Source: Acanthopleura granulata (Eukaryota; Mollusca; Polyplacophora; Chitonida; Chitonidae). Taken from it: a stretch of 64,000 bases of DNA. The position numbers were made by a program, and so were the translations under genes. A model generated the notes under the pieces. That model ran no database searches and was not told where the DNA came from. It saw nothing but the letters and a program-made list of their open reading frames with translations. Below are positions 1 to 12,030 of this stretch, one piece after another. Every line of letters begins with the position of its first letter. Position 1 is the stretch's first letter. The stretch covers positions 4,330,093-4,394,092 of the forward strand of contig JABBOT010000014.1 in assembly GCA_016165875.1 (NCBI GenBank), written 5' to 3'.

Positions 1-733
1 CCTGCTTCAAGGAGAAACCCTGGTGAAATGACTGAAATAACGTTGTAAGCTGTGTGAAGTAAAGATGAGCTAAAACACACATTTAGAGGCAAATTTGCTC
101 TAATGGATGTCTGCGAGGTACCCGACGAGATGCAGCCGTTTTCTCTGTTATCAGACACGTACACTTCATTCGTAAAACTGGCCATTCTTATGCGAGAGAA
201 ATATTATTATTGAATACGGCATAAAACATCGATCAAATCCCGTTTTAAGAGGCACACAGAGTAACTTTTGGTGCTGAGATGTTACTATACCTTCCAAACA
301 AACCCGGAGAACACCTTGCCAAGGTAGGTGGAACTTGCAGAATGGAACAACTTAAGACCAGGTGCAATAAGTACAATGATTGCAGGTAGCATATACGGTT
401 GAATATATTGTACCATGGAATGCGTATACATGTAGTTTGGTGTTATCAGGTCGATTGGTGTTGAACGTAAAATGGGTAGGCCAAGTACCAGTAAGTCCTG
501 TGTCCGGGGAATTATACGGAAAGGATTCGGTGTCCCGTCCGGCATTGTTAGTCTACTGTGAATGATTAGCGCGTTTTGTCCATTGTCGTGGGCACGGTGT
601 CTCAGTGAGACATCGTTATAACTATGACTGCATTAATACTGGCCCTCAAGTTGGAAACCCTTCTTGGACACATTTTACCGATCTGCTGCAACTTAAGACT
701 GGCGTAACGCCTTGACAACATATTATAGCGTCT

Positions 734-990
734 GGGCCTCCGTGGCCGAGGGGATTATCCTTCTAGTGCGCATAATTACCAAGGATCTTCTTACCAATGC
801 GGTCTCTCTGAGTTCAGCTCACTCTGGTTTCCACTCCAATCGTATATGTGGGAAGGTCCACCAACAAACTGCTGATGGTCGCGGGGTTGCCCTGGCCTTT
901 TATCTCCCAACATAATGCTGGTTGCCGTCGTATAAGTGAAATATTCTTGAGTATGGCATTAAACACCAGTTATGTAAATAAATAAATAGA
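734..990 (+). repeat. tRNA-derived SINE, near full length
   Basis: Begins with a tRNA-like head (GTGGCCGAGGGG, A-box-like; GAGTTCAGCTC, B-box-like) and ends with the shared tail GTCGTATAAGTGAAATATTC followed by an AAATAAATAAATA run. Same family as the other SINEs in the window; diverged from the best copies. Confidence 0.8.
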
Positions 991-1844
991 TATATAATCA
1001 AACTGTATCAGACTGTCGAGCGGTTCGTGGGAGTATTCTTTTGTAAAATGACTTTGAATTAGGTGTGCGACGGCGTGTAAAGCAGGTCACTGACCAAAGA
1101 AACATGACTGATGTGATGCTCGTAACTCCCGCCAACCCAAAATCGTTACGAATTTGAGCACTGAAATGATGTGAAACTGATTGTCAGCCTGCATGTATTG
1201 TAGAGGTACATCGTGGAATTGTGTCGGGCGACAGATGATTAAGCCGGTAAAACAGGGATACCAGTGTTTTGACAGAAAGCTGATGCCATTAGCTTAGTAG
1301 ATGCTGGCTCAGAAGTTAATCAGTGTATACAAAAGAAATCGACTAACGAGCGTTTAAGAAAACGAATGGGAAAATATTTATTTATTTTGTTGTTGTTGGA
1401 CGTAATATATTCTCTAATTTTTTAAAAGGAAAAAAAGATGTCCTCATTTCAGTGTCTTCCCATGCAACCATTTCACTTCTACCTTGACACGTATGCTTAC
1501 ACATACATACAAACTGTGTCATGATCCAGCAAGATTTAGAACGTGTCTATGCAATGTGTAGACATACATTATGTGTTCTTGTTCGCTTGGGTGAATATGT
1601 ATCCAGTTTTATGGTGAATGTACAGTCATGTACAGATTTATAATGGCTTGTACACCATGACCAAGGCGGCATAAACACTTGGATTTAAGTTTTGTTAGGT
1701 AGGTGACAAAAACAGGTGCATGGCTTACCCCTGTGCACCACAACTTCGTCCACCCATAAAGCTAACGTCACCGCCGTCATGTAAGTGGAAAATTCGGCAT
1801 GATGGCGTCAAGCACCAATCAAAATAAATACCAGACCCCAGTTT

Positions 1845-1948
1845 CATGCAGGGCACTGAACTAAGTATTCCCTTAACTGCCACGACAACGTATGTCGTAA
1901 TACTTAATACTTAGCACTAAGTATGCTTCATGAAAACGGGTCCAGGTC
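1845..1948. mobile_element. MITE-like inverted repeat, TTTCATGAAG family
   Basis: Left end CCCAGTTTCATGCAGGGCAC and right end TTAGCACTAAGTATGCTTCA with TGAAAACGGG; the ends are complementary in the pattern seen in better copies at 22007-22134 and 17328-17461. No coding capacity. Confidence 0.6.
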
Positions 1949-2003
1949 CATGTATCCTTAAGAGCTTGAGCCACATATGGTCACATATATAGTTGTTTTG
2001 AAA

Positions 2004-2143
2004 TTTATTTATTTATTTGATTGGTGTTTTATGCCCTACTAAAGGTTATTTCACTTATACGAAGGCCTCCCGCATTATGGTGGGAGGAAATCTGGCGGAC
2101 CTTCCCACGACCATCCGCAGGTTGCTGAGCCGTACGGGATCCA
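2004..2143 (-). repeat. SINE, tail-side fragment
   Basis: Starts with the TTTATTTATTTGATTGG tail (reverse orientation), continues through the conserved TTTCACTTATACGA block and the CCATCCGCAGGTTGCTG block, then stops; the tRNA-like head is absent. The matching copy in the second block is at about 36014-36150. Confidence 0.75.
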
Positions 2144-3760
2144 TATGCTGCTGCCCTTACGGTTGCCGATGAGTGATATGTAGTCAACTTGCAACAGTTT
2201 TGTTTCGTTTACAAGGCTGGCGGAGTATTTCTAACATTGCATTTATACGGTGTGCCTTACATGGTCCAATGTAGATTAGATTCTCTAGCTATACATGGCA
2301 GATGACAAATACTTATTAATGCTTTGAAAATGATGAAATATTGCCGCAGTGGTGTTAAGCCCTAATCACACATTCATTCAGTTCTTTAAATGGTGTGAAA
2401 ACTAATAAAATATTTAATAATAAACCAATTATCTAAATATTTACCGTTACAATCCTACGCTTATACTTTTTACAATGTATATCTGGATGTTGGTCTAATA
2501 ATACAAAAACTGAAGTACATGTATAAGTTATACTTGGACTGCCTGGACCCCAGCTTCTCCTGTTTTAATAACTTGTATGATTCTGGGAACGGATGTGATA
2601 TAAAAAAACAACGAAACTTTTGTCATTTTCATATTGGACATTCCATAGCAGTATTTGGCATAAAATGCTGTTAAAATACTCTCCAAAAACGGCTGTGCAC
2701 CACAGATAAACACACTGTGAAAAAAAACAGAACATCTACAAACTTTGTGTACCAGAAGATTGTGTATTTGTGAAACAAAATGTGTATTGGTGGTACACAA
2801 GGCGGTGTACCTCTAGTACACAAAGGTTGTAAATTTGGATACAGTGTGTGGTTATGGGGTAACCATAACAGAAAGTGTAGATGTTGATTATGAAAATGTG
2901 TAATTAGGCCAATATTTAAATTTAAAATGAATAATTTTAAATAATGATATGCACCCTCTGTGTTGCGTTAAAGTAAGAAAAGAAAACTTCAAAATGCTTA
3001 AAACGCCAAGTAATTGCGGGCCGCGATCCACTATATAGCAGGCTGTAGAATTATCCAAGTAAATCAGGCTTGTTCGGCGTATATCCGTTCATAGGGTTTA
3101 CTTAATGTCCATACATCTAAAGTTGACAAAAAACCGTTAAGCTTGTTGTCAGACAAACAGATAGGCAGTACACATGCAGTACGTCAAGTCAGATGGACAG
3201 GACTTTTAGAAGGGTCAATCGTGACCAGCGCTTGACCACACTAACCGGTTGCCTTGGCCAGCGACATCTCCAACCAGTGCTCTCAGCGACTGAGTTTCAC
3301 ATGGTCCAGAGTTTAACACGACCCTGCCCTCGCGCTGGTATTTGTTCAGCCGCTTCCAGTTGTGTTAGCGATCACGTTTAAACAAGAACAGGAATGCCTT
3401 TGTCATCTTCACCCTGAAAGAAAAGACAGTGAGCTGAGGTGATGACTCTGGCGTGTTTATCGGCCATTTTCGTTCTGACAAACTTGGGGTTGTTGTAATT
3501 TGCAACATAAACGTTTTATTACTTAGAGCTGAGTGTTAAGGTGCTAATTTCCGCAGGCCAGTCGTTTTTCTTTCTTTCTTTTTTTTTTTTTACACAGAAA
3601 CGAAAAGAACAAACCATAACGTCCCCGGTATCACGACCATTTTGTGGCCATCTTGGTTTGGAACATATCCTTTATCCTGTTTTGAGCGGGTAAGAATTTT
3701 CATGTTCTTAGAAATGTATAGGTAAATATATTTCTATCTTCAAAATTGAGCCCCACCGCC

Positions 3761-3859
3761 CCTCCCCGTTTCCTCCCACCATAATGCTGACCGCCTTCGT
3801 AAGAGAGAAACATTCTTCAGTACGGTGTAAAACACCAGCCATATAAATAAATCAATCAA
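3761..3859 (+). repeat. SINE, tail-side fragment
   Basis: Only the last about 100 bp of the SINE: TTTCCTCCCACCATAATG, then a diverged GTGTAAAACACC and an ATAAATAAATC tail. Copy 2 lies at about 37775-37873. Confidence 0.7.
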
Positions 3860-4949
3860 AATGGAAGGCGGATGGTGAGAGGGGGAGAGGGAAACAATCA
3901 AGGCCTTGGACAACCAAGGAATATGCACATTCCCCACTCTTCTATTCTTGGGGCCTTGCACCACTGGCATGATGCGGATATCTCTATATCAAACATGGAA
4001 AAGATCGTCAGAAACTGGCCACAGGTCCTTGGTTTACATCAGGCTTTCCGGTTTCCTCCAGTTTAAAAACTTACTGTCATAGTGTAAATGAAAATTCTTG
4101 AGCATCGGTATGGCCTTTAGCAACAATCAATCAATCAATCAATTACATGACCTGAACTCCGAGTGTTCGTTGGGCATAAGTGACACTAAGCTTACGATGT
4201 CACTCATTTAACCTTTCCCTTACCTTGGTTCAAGGCCACTTGCCTTCCATCAGTATATGGTACACACTATTACGTCACATATGGGAATGTTGGTCAGTGG
4301 CTTGCCAATAGGGAAGATTCGAGTTTGAACTCTTTTGTCGCAGAAGGTAAAAAGAGTTCAACTGTGTTCTGTGACTTGTCAAAAATGTGAGACAACTTTG
4401 TTCACTTTCATTTATCGATCACCTGTCTCGCTGTTTTAGGGAGGTACAAACGACAGCTCCTTTGTTGAAGAGCTTCTTAAATTAAAAAAACTTCCAGCCC
4501 CTCAATTTTCTCTATCGTACGTCCATAGTCTAAATAACTTTTTTGAAACTTGTCTTAGACGCCATGTTATAGTAAATGTAATCAGAAATAGCTGCCAAAC
4601 ATTTTGGACAGGTCACATGGTACAGTTTGGCTTTTCTTACCTTTAGGGATAAAAGAGTTCGAACTCGAAACTCCCATATTAAGCTTGGTGGTTTAGCGTG
4701 GGTACTCTGGTCTGCTTTACTCTTAAAACTGGTGGTAAAATTAGTAAACTAGCGGTTTTCTTCAATCAATTAAATCAAAAACTACGGTTTTCAACCTTTG
4801 ATTAAAGCAATTTTATCAAGCATGACTTTGCATGAGTATTAGCATCATAATTGTGGACTTATATGATAAATAGCTGCAGACCTATACAAAAGTCATCCCC
4901 AGAAGTGCTCTATTTACGTTATCACGGCTTTGTACAAAACAGGCAAGTC

Positions 4950-5240
4950 TTATCGGCACGTCTCATTACGAGAACCATTACGCTCAGATACACAGTTGTC
5001 ATTTTGGAGTAGATTTCGCACGTTCTCAGACATTTCTGATTAACAACAGTTCCTAAACACTGGCGCCAGCAGACAACGGGAGAATATTTAAGATAGAGAT
5101 TACCATAATCTGTGATAAAAAAAAACAGTGACGACAAACGATCACATCTCGCCTCTTGTGAAGGCTACTTCTTCGGGACGGTGGTATATTGGGGACCGAT
5201 ATCACACTGAGAGCATTGAGACTGGCTTTCTAAATAGATT
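4950..5240 (+). repeat. F1 repeat with CTGGCGCCAG core
   Basis: About 250 bp shared with 38965-39260, 43105-43320, 49210-49420 and, inverted, 52890-53115, 55015-55225, 59165-59395 and 62035-62235. Landmarks in order: TTTTGGAGTAGA, TTAACAACA, the palindrome CTGGCGCCAG (5060-5069), CAGACAACGGGAGAA, AGATTACCATAATCTGTGAT, TGAAGGCTACTTCTT. No open frame is conserved between copies. Together with the U repeat about 1.1 kb to the right it looks like one end of a composite element. Confidence 0.8.
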
Positions 5241-5963
5241 AGCGCACCAAAATCCTGTAGTGGCTCCGAAAGGTGAAGGCTTCGTTGTGACTCATTATTT
5301 CGGCAGGAAAGAGTTGAGGGAGCATACGTTTAGTTCAGATTTCCGATGTTTCTTCTAGCACCTCTGGTATATCGCTGCCAGTACATGGATACTTAGTTCA
5401 ATCGTTCGGGATGTATTCCCAAATCTTGTAGTGCCATTGATGAGTTTAACGTAATATGACGCCGAAATATTGAGTCACAAAGAAATCTTCGTTTTTTCGG
5501 AGTTACAATACTTTATGTATACCAAATAGATTAGTTTAATTGAAACAAGCTCCATGTTCAGTGTACAAGGTTGGTGCCCAGATGTGAAAGTCACGCGTTG
5601 AAGGTGAAGAATCGGAATGTTCAACAAGGAATCAGGTTTATTATAGGATGTAATGTGTACGTTACTCACAAAAAATATTTATTTATCTATTTATTTATTT
5701 ATGTATTATTTATTATTTATTATGTTGTAGAGATAGAACTCAATACTTAGCACTAAGTATGCTTCGTGAAACCGGACCCACACCCATATATCCTTAAGAG
5801 CTTGAGCCGGCCTGGGAGTGAAAACTTATTGTGTAAAGTAATGGTATTCACGAATAATGTCGGCGATGTCGCTGCACAACGACTTCCCTATGTATCAACA
5901 AGTCCAAGTTTGTCCAAACATTGAAGTTGCCGAATCGGTCACTTATATGGTTGTGTTGAAATT

Positions 5964-6000
5964 TATTTATTTATTTGATTGGCCTTTTACGCCATACACA
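5964..6000 (-). repeat. SINE tail fragment
   Basis: A short piece of the SINE tail (TTTATTTATTTGATTGG, then TTTTACGCCATA) with nothing further. Confidence 0.5.
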
Positions 6001-6344
6001 TTGATTAAATAGACATATGTATATTGTCTTCATGACAATAGCAAACACTACACAATATCTTGTTTTCTGTACAGTTGTTAGGCCTACATGTTTTCTTATT
6101 CAACTGATCGGAAACGTGGCACATACACATGATATGGTAGATCATCCTTTTAGATTTCAAAACCGTAAGAGGTTACGAAGCCAAAGGACACATCCCTGTA
6201 GCAGATGAAACCGCTTTACATCAAACCCTTTTTGTATTGTCGGCATTTACTGGTGTCAAAGGACAAGATGTCGTAAGATGCTTTTAGTGCAATCAGTTGT
6301 CTGGGGAAAAAAAAACATTCATTGTTAGGCAATAAACATGCTTG

Positions 6345-6625
6345 AAAAGGCGAACTTGGGTACATGCGGCCAGAGTAGCCAATACTCAAACAAGACTTCA
6401 AACCCTATAGGTGGTAGACTTCTCCTCCCACGCTGGCGCATTCAACTTTCAAACCTTTGTGAGCATTGGAAGTTACTTGTCAACGCTCACACTACATGCC
6501 GCTACAGGGAGCATAGTAGAGTGGCGCTCAAAAATAGCGGCGATGTCTCGACATATTTAACATATCTGCCATATGCTCTCCAAAAATACATTTTAAACCT
6601 TCTTCCCGGAGCCATTTTTATGGTA
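6345..6625 (-). repeat. U repeat (homologous to the homeobox upstream region)
   Basis: Reverse-complement match to the region directly upstream of the homeobox gene and to copies at 57.65, 60.42, 60.86 and 62.56 kb. Shared landmarks (read here on plus) are CAAACAAGAC, GTAGACTTCTCC, TTGTCAACGCTCAC and a GAGCATAGTAGAG block followed by TATGCTCTCCAAAAATAC. Paired with the F1 repeat at 4950. Confidence 0.75.
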
Positions 6626-7409
6626 TAAATTTCAATACAACTATATAAGTGACCGATTCGGCGACTTCAGTGTTTGGACAAACTTGGACTTGTTGATACA
6701 TAGGGAAATCGTTGAGCAGCGACATCGCCAACATTATTCGTGAATGGCTCCGGGAAACCCACCCACAAACCCACCCACAAACCAACCAACAAACAAACAA
6801 ACCAACAAACCAACAAACAAACAGTGTATCATATGTTGTGTCCCAATTTACATTCGACTGAAAACGGAGCTGTATAGTTTCGGTTGTGCAGTCTATTGCT
6901 TACAGACAACTGGCATCCATAGGCTTCTAAACAGAGCTAAAATCGTCAACCACGATGGATCATAATGAGCTAGTCGTTTCCAAAAACGTAAAAGATGACA
7001 AAGTTATTGAGATGTTCGGTTTATATCCACGTCCATTATATCCACATAAGCTGTTAAATTTGATGTTCTCTGCGCATGACCTTTCGCTCGGAATTATTGT
7101 TCTGACGTAATGTGACGTCATTACATTGCCATTACGTACACAACTATACAGTTGTTCAAAAAGCTACAATTACGTGATGGTAGATCATCTTAATGTATTT
7201 CGGAAGACGTAACATCACCCATAAGACCACAGCCCACAGCATCTGGTGTTAGATGACAAAACACACAACACTTGAGAAACTCTCTTGTCATAATCCCTCG
7301 GTCAAAGAAAGTGCTTTACCCAAACCGATGTATTTGGTTGAAAACACTTACAATGGAACAGGGATTCTGTGAAAAGAAGAAGTCATGAAAGGCTGTATAC
7401 GACAGAATC

Positions 7410-8255
7410 ACCCTAGCCTCTATTTTCATGCTAGCCTTTTCCCACAGCCTGCCTCACCCTAGCCTCAGTTTTCCTCCTCACCTTTTTTCCTCGGCCAGCA
7501 TCACCCTAGCCTCAGTTTTCCTGCTCACCTATTTCCCTCAGCCGGCATCACCCTAGCCTCAGTTATCATGCTCACCTTTTCTACTCAGCCAGCATCACCC
7601 TAGCCTCAGTTATAATACTCACCTTTTCTCCTCAGCCAGCATCACCCTAGCCTCTATTTTCATGCTAGCCTTTTCCCACAGCCTGCCTCACCCTAGCCTC
7701 AGTTTTCCTGTTCACCTTTTTCCCTCAGCCAGCCTCACCCTAGCCTCAGTTATTGCGCTCACCTTTTTCTCCTCAGCCAGACTCACTGTACCCTCAGTTT
7801 TCCCGTTCACCTTTTCTCGTCAGACAGCCTCAAACTAGCCTCAGTTATCACGCTCACCTTTTCTCCCCTAGCCTCAGTTTTCCTCCTTACCTTTGCTCCT
7901 CAGCTAGCCTCACCCTAACCTCAGTTATCACACTGATCTTTTCTCCTCAGCCAGCCTCACCGTAGCCTCAATTTTCACCTTTTCTTGCAGCTCGCCTCTT
8001 GCTAGCCTTAGTTTTCCCATTCACCTTTCTCCTCAGCCTCACCCTAGCCTCAGTTATCTCACTCACCTTTTCTCCTCAGCCAGCCTCACCCATGACTCAG
8101 TTTTCCCGCTGACCTTTTCCCACGGCCTGCCTCTCCCTAGCTTCAGTTTTTCCGCTAACCTTTTCCCAATCAGCCAGCCTCACCCCTGACTTAGTTTTCC
8201 CGCTGACCTTTTCCCAATCAGCCAGCCTCACCCCAGCGGCATTTATCACGCTCAC
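7410..8255. repeat. 46-47 bp minisatellite next to AK9 exon
   Basis: About 18 imperfect tandem units with 46-47 bp spacing (for example between GCATCACCCT starts near 7545, 7592 and 7639). On the minus strand a unit contains GGCTGGCTGAGGAGAAAAGG then TGAGCGTGATAACTGAGG. This is the last bases of the adjoining AK9 exon plus its splice donor (AAAAG/GTGAGC), so the array seems to have grown by tandem copying of the exon-intron junction. It ends exactly at that exon's donor at 8250-8255 and runs left until the duplication boundary. Confidence 0.9.
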
Positions 8256-8486
8256 CTTTTCTCCTCAGCCAGTCTGGCCTTCTCCTTGGCCTCAGCCTCT
8301 CTCCTCAGCCTGACTTTCTCGTCGATCTCCTCTTTGTCCAGGAGGTACCAGCGTTTGGTGAGGAAACTTCCCTGGTCACTTCCATCCTTCAGGCATATAA
8401 CCTCATCAGGTAGGAAACTCTTCTCTATCAGGGCATTCCACTGGTCACGTGTGTTCGGGTAATTGTCAAGGATCCACCCTCCGTGT
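8256..8486 (-). CDS. AK9: AK9 exon carrying GGWILDNYP
   Basis: 231 bp. Acceptor ACTCAG before ACACGG; the first base completes a Leu codon (CT/A) from the exon at 9176. Codes H-GGWILDNYPNTRDQW, then LPDEVICL and a charged coiled-coil-like end, RLAEEK plus AG. The donor GTGAGC is the same sequence multiplied in the adjacent minisatellite. Confidence 0.8.
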
Positions 8487-10978
8487 CTGAGTGACAAATT
8501 GTGCACATAGTAATTTACAATTCTGACACTGAAATGGCCTCAGTGGAAACATCTTCGTCTCATCTTAACAAATGGTTGGACTATTACATGTATTGATCCC
8601 TATACCACAAAGATTGCGCAAATAAACATGATCTCTTAACCCAGTGAATGACCAAAACACTAATACTATTACAAACTACAGCTTCAGTTAGCGTCATTAT
8701 GTGTCATTCCAGTAACACAAAATTTAACCTACAATCAAGACTTTGTCATCAATGCAACCAAACAATAAACAATGTTTCTGAAAAAAAATATGGTATATTA
8801 AAATGATCCACAAATATTTCAGAAACACTGATCTGTATGGAAAGGCATGCAAAGGATGGACATATCACAATACCATTAGTTAAAAGTTGGCCGAGTGGTA
8901 AAAACTCTTTACGTCAGTACGCCAGCTTTTCTGCCCCAAATCCTGTATCTTCTCATGAATTGGTTGCCAGGAGAATCACCTATGAGTTCATGGAATGTTT
9001 CACCATCTAATCCTTCTACTGTACGAATTGTTGTGTAGGAGGGTGGTTAACTGACAAAAAATGACATGAAGTTACACAAGATTTATTGTGCACCATCTCA
9101 AAGTAGAAGCCATGAGACAACAGAATCGCAAACATTTACAACAGTCCCCTGAATTCCACCTCAACCTGCACTTACAGTGGTCCATCGGTCTTCCCATGCC
9201 TCATCTCCTCTTCCACAACCCTGACTGCCTGTACCAGCACCTCCAACTGCACCTCAGGGCTGAGGGTCACTGGCTCCTTCTCAGCCTCAGCCAGGGCAGC
9301 CTCTACAATGGCTACCACCTCTGGGTGGTCTGCTTCCACAACCGCCTCAGGTGGAGGAGGCTTCTCTACAGGCACAGGATTCTCAGCTACAGGGTTATCT
9401 CCCCCTGATTCCCCTACAACACCAGATAGGTTGAAGTGAAAAACATGGTTCTAAAAAGCAAAGGATTCCCTGTTTCAGCCCTTATTTCAGACATTAATCA
9501 GTGTTTAATGCATCCTGCATGTCATATAGAAACTGTTGTAACCATAAAATGGTAACAATTCATGATGATTGGTACCAATATATTGAACGCTCACTCCTCT
9601 TCAATTTCTATCATGTTGGAAATGTTTCTGAAGTAACACCTCAGATAAACACATGCACTAAAGTTCTTTGAATTTTTAATTCTACGCACACAAAAATACT
9701 CTGGAGAAAATTCCCTACAGAGACTTAATCAGCAAGTGCATGTGGAGCGTTAAATTATGCATAAGCCTCCGTTCATTTAATGATTAAATGGTGTGAGCCA
9801 GTACAAATTAATTATGAGGTATACGTTTGAAGTCACACCTGTCAGGTGGGCACTAGGAGATGTTGTTGTCTACCACATGGCAACAGCATGCAGACAGTTC
9901 AGGGTATTTCTGTCGGGAACTGGCTTGCTGTTTGTTTTAAATCCAAGATATCTTGATCAGCAGGAGAAATCTCACAGAGAAATACTTTATTTGGAACGAG
10001 TAATATGATTTCCATCAGAATGAGCACAGAAATACCATGACAGGCATTTTCTGTGTGTTTTTCGGAAGCTACTTCTGTGCCATCCTGTAACCAGGCAGGC
10101 TATCTCCTGGTGGAATCATTTCAACTGAAAACAGCTTACAGTAAAGACCTGGAGATACAGGCTCAGCCTAAAGCTGACCAGCCCAGTAAGCTGATACCAT
10201 ATGAAGTCATACAACATCTTCAGAAGGAAGAATGGAGAGACCACCTAGGAATTATATCAGCATGATCTGGAATGTCAGTGTAAGTTTTTATTGGTTCACT
10301 TAATGGATACACGAGTGCATTATACCCTAAAGGTAAACATCCGCATTGCAGCACTCTGACATTTTTAATACCACACTTTAATATACTTCAGGAGTTATTT
10401 TACAATGTAAGTAAACATACAATGTAAAAAGTGTCAGAGAGAGGAATGATGTCATCGGATTGAATTGGTTTTAAAGTCAGCATTAACAATGTAACAAAGT
10501 CGGCGCCAGTCAAAGTGCCTGACAATACTGTCCCCCAATTCTATTTTCATTAATTTTTTTTTCTATAAATTTTGCTACATTTACTCCCGGACAAAATTCT
10601 CTGTTTGCATTTCATTTAAGGTACATATTACTTTTCACTTTGGATACACTGTCACAGTGATGGCAGTGGTGAGAGGCTTGTGAGCCACAATGCATGTCAT
10701 CACTGTCTAGGAAGCTCAGTGACAATAATGGATATATGTGGGTTATAATTATTTTTTCATCCTCATTCCTAAAATTCCTTTGTTTTATTTGCATTGCTGC
10801 ACTTAGTTTCATTTAATATATGATGGCACTGGTAGACGAAACCAGGAATGCTCGGATGGATCGATATTGGCTTAAAACAAAAACTGACGAAAAGTTTCAA
10901 TGTCAGAACCTTCTTTACACTTACCATCTGTCTTAGCTTCGGTATCAGTTTCTGTTTCTTCTTTTTCTGTAGTTGTTC
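8256..10978 (-). CDS. AK9: Adenylate kinase 9, internal fragment (3 exons)
   Basis: Three minus-strand exons join in phase: 10925-10978, 9176-9413 and 8256-8486, with acceptor AG and donors GTAAGT, GTAAGT and GTGAGC. The product runs from an acidic stretch (EKEETETDTEAKTD) through EADHPEVVAIVEAAL to HGGWILDNYP, then a long charged helix (EEIDEKVRLRREAEAKEKA). From memory of the human protein, ADHPEVV, GGWI-DN-P, W-ALI-K, PD-VI-L and the EID-K helix occur in the same order in the second kinase-like repeat of AK9, a large multi-domain (deoxy)nucleoside monophosphate kinase. About 174 residues are visible of a protein near 1900 aa in vertebrates. No P-loop falls within this piece. Upstream exons would have to cross the 13-N gap and HSPD1; downstream exons are absent. 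It may be a gene split by misassembly or a partial duplicate. Confidence 0.72.
9176..9413 (-). CDS. AK9: AK9 exon carrying EADHPEVV
   Basis: 238 bp. Acceptor GTTGTAG, donor CT/GTAAGT. Begins with GG completing a Gly codon, then a Pro/Glu-rich linker (PVPVEKPPPPEAVVEA) and DHPEVVAIVEAALAEAEKE, ending HGKTDGP. Phases agree with both neighbours. Confidence 0.78.
9414..10924. other. AK9 intron, no further features recognised
   Basis: Between two AK9 exons. The longest frames on either strand (about 70 codons) show no family motif that I recognise. No SINE or tandem repeat is seen. Confidence 0.5.
10925..10978 (-). CDS. AK9: Small AK9 linker exon
   Basis: 54 bp between acceptor TTGCAG and donor G/GTAAGT. 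Only one frame joins in phase to the next exon; it reads TTTEKEETETDTEAKTD, an acidic linker. The last G plus GG of the next exon makes Gly. The preceding exon is not found, and the assembly gap lies 280 bp upstream. Confidence 0.6.
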
Positions 10979-12030
10979 CTGCAATGATAACAGAACATTA
11001 CACAGTACGCCACAACCTGAAAACTGTAACATAAAATATACCATCCCCCCAAAAAAAGGAAAAGGTCAGTGTGAAACAAGAGATTTTGTAAGGTAACTTC
11101 GTAAGGATAATTTGACATAAAATTAATCAGTATACATGTATATGTAAAATTCATAAGTTCGCATGTTAATTATGAACGACAGCATTACAGAATGGTGCTT
11201 ATGTAACTTTGGAATAAATTCAACCAGGATATCACAGACAACAGCGAGTGAACAGAATCCCNNNNNNNNNNNNNGGCAGTTTAAAGTTTGTTTTGTTTTT
11301 CTGATTTTTTTTTTTATACCTGTAATACTAGTATGAGTTTCTGGTTTTTAATTCTAAAATTATACTTGGATTTCTAACGTAACTTCAATATTTCACCAAC
11401 AAACAACAGACTCCGGTTAAAATATTTCACTACAAAGATACCTATAATTGCAGTAACCAGAGTAGTACAAATCTGAAATACTTTTTATGGCAACTTCAGA
11501 ACTGATTCAGCAGCTTGCATTAGTGTTTCCCTTTCCTACAAAACTCCTCTTTTCCGCACAAGAAAGGAAAAAAATCACAAACTATCACACATGATTCCAA
11601 TCCATTTTTTTTTTTTTTTTGGCGATATTATTCAATACCATCTGGAAATAAAACTGAATCCCAAGTCTGACGACGTAGTGCAAGGTAATGAGGATGGTCA
11701 GTCACAAACATGGATCATTCATTGTTTCTACCCCTCGTGAACAGTTTCAATGGGAAATTCACACGCACTCAATGTGATGGACGCAGACAAAAGACATGTT
11801 ATTGGGTGGTTAACAAAAAAATTTCCGAAGCACTGCTCTTCCCGGTCACCGCCCATTCAGCACTATCCCATGATTCCTCTCTCCATCACGAAAAGATTAC
11901 GGAAAATACAAGCAGTCGTTCCAGCACTCATTTTCCTCCTGTCTGGACTGTTACATCACCACCAGGATGAAATACACTGCTGCTTAGTATCATTGGCCAG
12001 CAATACTGATTTCTCCACATTTTCATTGGC
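10979..12030. other. AK9-HSPD1 interval containing assembly gap
   Basis: No coding exon found. Contains the N run 11262-11274, poly-T runs, and AT-rich sequence that must include the HSPD1 3' UTR (minus strand, below 12031). No clear minus-strand AATAAA was seen close to the stop. Confidence 0.5.
11262..11274. other. Assembly gap (13 N)
   Basis: Run of N between CCC and GGCAGT. It separates the AK9 fragment and duplication copy 1 from HSPD1, so linkage across this point rests on scaffolding rather than sequence. Confidence 0.99.

Larger units (their letters stand above)
1..7402. repeat. Large direct duplication, copy 1 (gene-free)
   Basis: This stretch matches 33851-41427 base for base apart from scattered substitutions and a few indels, in the same orientation. 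Its left limit is the window edge, so its true extent is unknown; its right limit is 7402, where it abuts the AK9 minisatellite. No coding exon is recognisable: the open frames are short and equally disrupted in both copies. It contains SINE pieces, a TTTCATGAAG-type MITE (about 1845-1948), one full composite repeat (F1 end about 4950-5240, U end about 6345-6625) and an F2-type repeat (about 7195-7402). It may be a recent segmental duplication or an uncollapsed haplotype. Confidence 0.93.

Noticed and set aside
285..545. 86-codon minus-strand frame, repeated as a longer frame in the second block (34156-34476)
   Set aside because: Same duplicated non-coding DNA in both places; the frame has no recognisable domain and its N-terminus differs between copies.
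3740..3970. 76-codon minus-strand frame conserved in both blocks
   Set aside because: Overlaps a SINE fragment; identity simply reflects the large duplication.
5060..5080. LTR retrotransposon primer-binding site at TGGCGCCAGC
   Set aside because: No paired LTRs, polypurine tract or polymerase frame around any of the copies, so kept only as a hypothesis within the CTGGCGCCAG finding.
10053..10265. 70-codon plus-strand frame ending IQHLQKEEWRDHLG
   Set aside because: Lies in an AK9 intron, no family recognised, no supporting splice sites.
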